Below, one piece after another: positions 5,311 through 8,228 of a DNA stretch of 8,228 nucleotides. The DNA comes from Nitrososphaera sp. (GTDB lineage Archaea > Thermoproteota > Nitrososphaeria > Nitrososphaerales > Nitrososphaeraceae): NCBI GenBank assembly GCA_025929855.1, contig JAICPK010000033.1:1-8228 (forward strand). Reading direction: 5' to 3'. A program made the position numbers and the translations under genes. Numbering within the stretch: the first letter of the stretch is position 1; each line of letters opens with the position of its first letter. The notes beneath the pieces are model-generated. The model searched no databases. It was not told where the DNA came from and saw only the letters and a program-made list of their open reading frames with translations.

Positions 5311-5320
5311 ATAATATAAG
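5311..5320 (-). promoter_or_regulatory. Putative tRNA-Met promoter
   Basis: The minus strand reads CTTATATTAT, centred near 5315. This predicts a transcript start around 5289 and a leader of about 12 nt ahead of the tRNA 5' end at 5277. Confidence 0.4.
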
Positions 5321-5438
5321 TTATGCAAGGAGAATTTGCTTACTGGATATGAATAGCAAGAATGGATCGGGAATGCAATCGAAACTACCACCGCTAGTAT
5401 GGGGAAAACATCAATCGGCGCTAAATAATAAGATATAG

Positions 5439-6071
5439 TCATTCAAACATTCGACGTACATCGCCTTCTAGCACACCTGATCCTGAGTGCAACCTGTCAA
5501 TGTGGTTTGACAGCCCGTCTTTTGTATCAAATGGAGATTCACAGTATGGACACATAAGCTTGGCAGTGCTGATGTCTCTCATATAGACTATCGCCTTGGG
5601 ATTGATGATGCAGACAGGGGTACCCTTGATAGCAGTGTGTGCTGTGGATACTGTAGCCATATGGATCTTCTCAAAGATGTCATCCCGGGAAACCATTCCC
5701 AGCACAGCCGAATGGGAGCTCACTATTACCTGCCTTACCACATGCTTGTCCATAGTTGACAGGGTTTCCTGGACAGTGTTGTGCGGACCCACTGCAAGAA
5801 CGGGGCTTGTCATTATTTCCCTGAGCCTTACTTTGCCGGGGTTTCTTCCCTGTGACATTACCTTGAACAGAATGTCAGTCTTGCTCACGATCCCTACCAC
5901 TTCTCCTACGTGTGACACTAGGACGCTTCTGACATCTCTTTCTTTCATGAGGTCTAATGCTTGATCCGTGAATTTGTCACCCTCTAAAATGGCCACATTA
6001 GTGTTTATGAACTGCTCAATGGGTGAAGACAACAGTGCAGAAATATCGTCTGGGATGGAGGAACTGCTCAT
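5439..6071 (-). CDS. Tandem CBS-domain protein with C-terminal C2H2 zinc finger
   Basis: The 210-residue protein is a fusion. Residues about 18-72 form a first CBS domain (INTNVAILEGD, then DVRSVLVSHVGEVVGIVSKTDIL). Residues about 83-138 form a second (LREIMTSPVLAVGPHNTVQETL, then RQVIVSSHSAVLGMVSRDDI). Paired CBS domains make a Bateman module that usually binds adenine nucleotides and signals energy or redox state. A short linker (VCIINPKAIVYMRD) leads to C174-x2-C177-x12-H190-x4-H195, a C2H2-type finger with the F181 and L187 core positions present. This suggests a ligand-sensing regulator that binds nucleic acid or a partner protein; the target is unknown. The ATG at 6071 fits a TATA box at 6091-6101 with no leader. 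It lies 34 nt downstream of a same-strand regulator gene. Confidence 0.9.
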   Translation of the reverse strand: MSSSSIPDDISALLSSPIEQFINTNVAILEGDKFTDQALDLMKERDVRSVLVSHVGEVVGIVSKTDILFKVMSQGRNPGKVRLREIMTSPVLAVGPHNTVQETLSTMDKHVVRQVIVSSHSAVLGMVSRDDIFEKIHMATVSTAHTAIKGTPVCIINPKAIVYMRDISTAKLMCPYCESPFDTKDGLSNHIDRLHSGSGVLEGDVRRMFE

Positions 6072-6090
6072 ACATATTTGTCTATTGTGT

Positions 6091-6101
6091 TTTATTTAAG
6101 C
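6091..6101 (-). promoter_or_regulatory. TATA box of the CBS/zinc-finger gene (leaderless)
   Basis: The minus strand reads GCTTAAATAAA, centred near 6096. Transcription should start about 25 nt downstream, at the ATG at 6071 itself, predicting a leaderless mRNA. The box lies in the 34-nt gap after the stop of the upstream regulator gene, so the two genes need not be co-transcribed. Confidence 0.5.
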
Positions 6102-6105
6102 ATGG

Positions 6106-7683
6106 CTAAACTTGTTTGTCTTCAAACCTGAGCTTTATAAGGTTCTGACCACCTGCCTTACGTATTTCAACAAGCTCTTCGCGCTCAAGTCTCTTGACCA
6201 GCCTCCATATAGTCGTCTTGGGAATCTGAAACTTGGTTCTGATTTCGCTTTCAAAAGCTGCCCCTTCCTTTTCTGCTAAAAACTTCAGCACCTCTTGATC
6301 TTCTGGGCGCAAGTGCGGCCTTTCTACAAGTATATTACCAACTATATGCAAAAGGACAGAGCTATCTATCTGAGAATCAGAGATAGTACGTGGCATTGTA
6401 GGAACACTGGTAGTGGTCTCTTCCACTGATTCTGCCATCTCTTGCTCCTCCCCTTCTACTTGTACGGTGTCTTGGTTGGGCTCCACTGGTGCTACTGAAT
6501 TAGTTGGTCGGAAGAGAGCTGGTGCCCTGCTACTGATATTGTTATTGTTAGTGTTGGGCTTTGGTACATCATTTGCCTTGTGGAGTTCTGGCACTGGCTT
6601 TGAGCGCCTCTTCTTCCTGAAGAATACTATAGTGCCGATCCCTCCTGCCACTGCCGCAGCCGCTACCGCTATTGCTGTGATCATTACCTGTATTGATATT
6701 TCTGGCTGTCCGGGTATGTCATCTAGTGCTGTAATAGCATCTTGCGCAGAGTTTCTAGCTTCTGTATAATTGCCCATTGCAAATTCGTTGTTTGCTTGTT
6801 GGAGCATCTGCATAGTGACACCACTATCTAAGCCGCTTCCCCCTGCAGCGGCGCTATTTATCTGCGCCTCTGCACTGGCAAGTGCTTCTTGGGCAGCGAC
6901 ATATTCCCTGCCTGTGGCAATGGCTGCATCATTTGCTTGGTCCGCCAATCTTTCAGCTTCTGTGAACCTCCTGTCATCACGTGCATCTACCGCTCTCTGA
7001 AGTAGATCCTTTGCGCTTGTCAGCACAATGCCTAGATGGTTGTTGTCTATCTGAACAATAGTGCTTTCGGCTGCCGTGATGACAATATTTGCCTGCTCTT
7101 CTGTGCCTAAAGTTCCTATTACGTAAACGAATCGTATGTTGCCAGGTCTGTATGTAAGGATTTGCTGATCACCTACAAGTACAATAGAAGGGTTTACTCC
7201 TGGATCTGTCAATATGCTATCTGGAGGCAGCTTGACTGAGAGGCTGGTGGTAGAATTAAGGCTGAATATCCATTCCCTTCGGTCTTTGGACAGAAAATCC
7301 GAAGTAGTATAACTTATCCTGAGGTTTGAGGCGTTTGGCCTATTGAGGATAATTTCATTTTGCATTTCTCCTCTGTTAAATTCGATTACATTGTCCTCAT
7401 AGTCAACGACGACGAGATCCCGGATGTCGTCTCCAAAAAGCTTAATGTTTATTTCTTCAGCAAGAGGATCCTCGATGCCAACATTGTATTCAACAAGGGC
7501 CTCGCCGTTTGCAAAAAGTGCAACAAAGAGTGAGGAGGTTGAATTCTGGCCTTCCTCAGCCGTCGTCGCCACCTCCTCCTCCTCCTGAGCATATGCCAGA
7601 ATTAGGGCATTAATGAAAATAAGAAGGAGCATCCCCGGAATGAAAACCCCGGCTCCATCTTTCCAATGATATGCAGATATCAT
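6106..7683 (-). CDS. Membrane-anchored winged-helix transcriptional regulator with extracytoplasmic sensor region
   Basis: The 525-residue protein has clear segments. A hydrophobic signal or first membrane segment (residues about 12-32, ending AYAQ) is followed by an acidic EEEE stretch. Residues 50-210 look beta-rich (for example LVEYNVGI, IRFVYVIGTLG). Residues 218-322 are helical with two TPR-like units (DDRRFTEAERLADQA and FAMGNYTEARNSAQDA). A membrane helix (IQVMITAIAVAAAAVAGGIG, 331-350, extending into TIVFF) ends at RKKRRSK, so the following part is cytoplasmic. A disordered Pro/Asn/Glu-rich linker (363-438) leads to a MarR-like winged helix (442-521), with recognition helix near IPKTTIWRLVKRLE and wing around EIRKAGGQNLIKL. 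This is the layout of a one-component membrane-bound regulator; ligand and targets are unknown. The ATG at 7683 is chosen because it gives a full signal segment. The gene follows topoisomerase IB by 59 nt. Confidence 0.88.
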   Translation of the reverse strand: MISAYHWKDGAGVFIPGMLLLIFINALILAYAQEEEEVATTAEEGQNSTSSLFVALFANGEALVEYNVGIEDPLAEEINIKLFGDDIRDLVVVDYEDNVIEFNRGEMQNEIILNRPNASNLRISYTTSDFLSKDRREWIFSLNSTTSLSVKLPPDSILTDPGVNPSIVLVGDQQILTYRPGNIRFVYVIGTLGTEEQANIVITAAESTIVQIDNNHLGIVLTSAKDLLQRAVDARDDRRFTEAERLADQANDAAIATGREYVAAQEALASAEAQINSAAAGGSGLDSGVTMQMLQQANNEFAMGNYTEARNSAQDAITALDDIPGQPEISIQVMITAIAVAAAAVAGGIGTIVFFRKKRRSKPVPELHKANDVPKPNTNNNNISSRAPALFRPTNSVAPVEPNQDTVQVEGEEQEMAESVEETTTSVPTMPRTISDSQIDSSVLLHIVGNILVERPHLRPEDQEVLKFLAEKEGAAFESEIRTKFQIPKTTIWRLVKRLEREELVEIRKAGGQNLIKLRFEDKQV

Positions 7684-7719
7684 TAAAAGAGTATACCAAG
7701 ATTAAGAGAAAAGCTGGAA

Positions 7720-7731
7720 ATGATATAAGTC
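7720..7731 (-). promoter_or_regulatory. Putative TATA box for the membrane regulator gene
   Basis: The minus strand has CTTATATCATTT in the short gap after the topoisomerase IB stop. It is centred near 7725 and predicts a leader of about 16 nt before the ATG at 7683. No Shine-Dalgarno sequence is visible. Read-through from topoisomerase IB is also possible. Confidence 0.35.
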
Positions 7732-7742
7732 TTCTGACCTGT

Positions 7743-8228
7743 CTAATTTCTCATTTCAGGATAAAATGTTCTAAAGTTTTTATCATTATAGCCTTCAACC
7801 CACTTAAACTTACGCTGTAGTGTCGAAGTGTATATTTTAGTCCAGTCAAGTTCTACGTAGTTGAGCCAAGCTTTCATGATCCGGGGGTCAATGTAGTTGC
7901 GTAGAGATGTACCAAGGTTGTAGTCTCGTGTCTCCTGCTGAAGTACTAATTGCATCTGTAACTTTTCTATCTTTTCTTCTAGCCGCTTCTCCTGCAGTTC
8001 TGTCTTCCAATTCTTAGCCACAATGTCTGCCTTAAGCTTGGCTATTGCCTCCTTCTTTTTAGTGATCGATTCTTCAAATTTTTCAAGCGCTTTTCTAGCT
8101 GCAGGGTTCTTTGGGTCGATTCCTTTTTTGTGGTTGCACGTGATTGCAGCTTCAAGGTTGGCCTTCTTGGCCGCATAAATTTTCTGTGCTTCTAGAGAGT
8201 TCTTGTAGACTTTTGCATTTGACAGCTG
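7743..8228 (-). CDS. DNA topoisomerase IB, C-terminal part (5' end outside window)
   Basis: This is the eukaryote-like type IB topoisomerase, which relaxes positive and negative supercoils by nicking one strand through a 3'-phosphotyrosine. Thaumarchaeota are known to carry it. The frame is open from the window edge; 161 residues are visible, and the GTG at 8021 is internal. The fragment begins at the end of the core: EAAITCNHKKG (residues 26-36), whose H33 matches the catalytic His632 region of human TOP1 (ILCNHQR). A Lys/Glu-rich coiled-coil linker follows (about 37-100). The C-terminal domain contains NLGTSLRNYIDPRI with the nucleophilic tyrosine at Y112 (codon 7893-7895), matching human LGTSKLNYLDPRI, then KIYTSTLQRKFKWV, matching KIYNKTQREKFAWA. 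It extends slightly beyond the human C-terminus. The stop is TAG at 7743-7745. Confidence 0.95.
   Translation of the reverse strand, partial: QLSNAKVYKNSLEAQKIYAAKKANLEAAITCNHKKGIDPKNPAARKALEKFEESITKKKEAIAKLKADIVAKNWKTELQEKRLEEKIEKLQMQLVLQQETRDYNLGTSLRNYIDPRIMKAWLNYVELDWTKIYTSTLQRKFKWVEGYNDKNFRTFYPEMRN

Noticed and set aside
6413..7000. Plus-strand frames opposite the membrane regulator gene that look hydrophobic
   Set aside because: The hydrophobicity comes from antisense reading of Ala/Glu/Asn-rich codons; the minus-strand protein has coherent domains.
7743..8021. A separate 92-residue gene starting at the GTG at 8021
   Set aside because: The frame stays open to the window edge and the upstream translation contains the topoisomerase IB core end and linker, so this is the 3' part of a larger gene.
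1..8228. Mobile elements, CRISPR arrays, defence systems or integrase sites
   Set aside because: No transposase, terminal inverted repeats, repeat-spacer pattern or integrase gene is present, and neither tRNA shows a duplicated 3' end.

Overview
The window reads as chromosomal DNA of an ammonia-oxidising-type archaeon (Thaumarchaeota/Nitrososphaerota, probably Nitrososphaera-like). The evidence is a eukaryote-type topoisomerase IB C-terminus, archaeal ribosomal protein S11, a PDCD5/TFAR19-type DNA-binding protein, archaeal RtcB, short TATA-box promoters with no Shine-Dalgarno leaders, and two tRNA genes with bulge-helix-bulge introns and no encoded CCA. The phylum is inferred mainly from the topoisomerase IB; the genus is a guess.

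Layout. 1-434 (+): 3' end of thiL. 473-883 (+): rps11, whose stop codon overlaps that of a convergent gene. 880-3098 (-): a tightly packed operon, transcribed rtcB, then a PDCD5-like gene, then a small unknown gene. 3099-3320: divergent control region. 3321-4679 (+): purB. 4682-4772 (-): tRNA-Phe with a 17-nt intron just 5' of the anticodon loop, which hides the GAA anticodon. 4773-5003: about 230 nt with the tRNA-Phe promoter at one end and a palindromic promoter at the other; nothing else could be supported there. 5004-5171 (+): a 55-residue C2H2 zinc-finger protein. 5186-5277 (-): tRNA-Met(CAT) with a 17-nt intron at 37/38. 5278-5438: short gap with the tRNA-Met promoter. 5439-6071 (-): tandem-CBS protein with a C-terminal C2H2 finger. 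6106-7683 (-): membrane-anchored winged-helix regulator. 7743-8228 (-): 3' end of the topoisomerase IB gene, running out of the window.

How the genes fit together. Most are housekeeping: thiamine pyrophosphate synthesis (thiL), translation (rps11, tRNAs), tRNA exon ligation (rtcB), purine synthesis (purB) and DNA topology (topoisomerase IB). The two intron-bearing tRNAs are the kind of substrate whose exons RtcB joins. The less ordinary part is 5.0-7.7 kb: two proteins with identically spaced zinc fingers, one attached to a nucleotide-sensing CBS pair, next to a putative one-component membrane-spanning transcription factor with an extracytoplasmic sensor region. No mobile element, CRISPR array or wholly new multi-gene system is visible.
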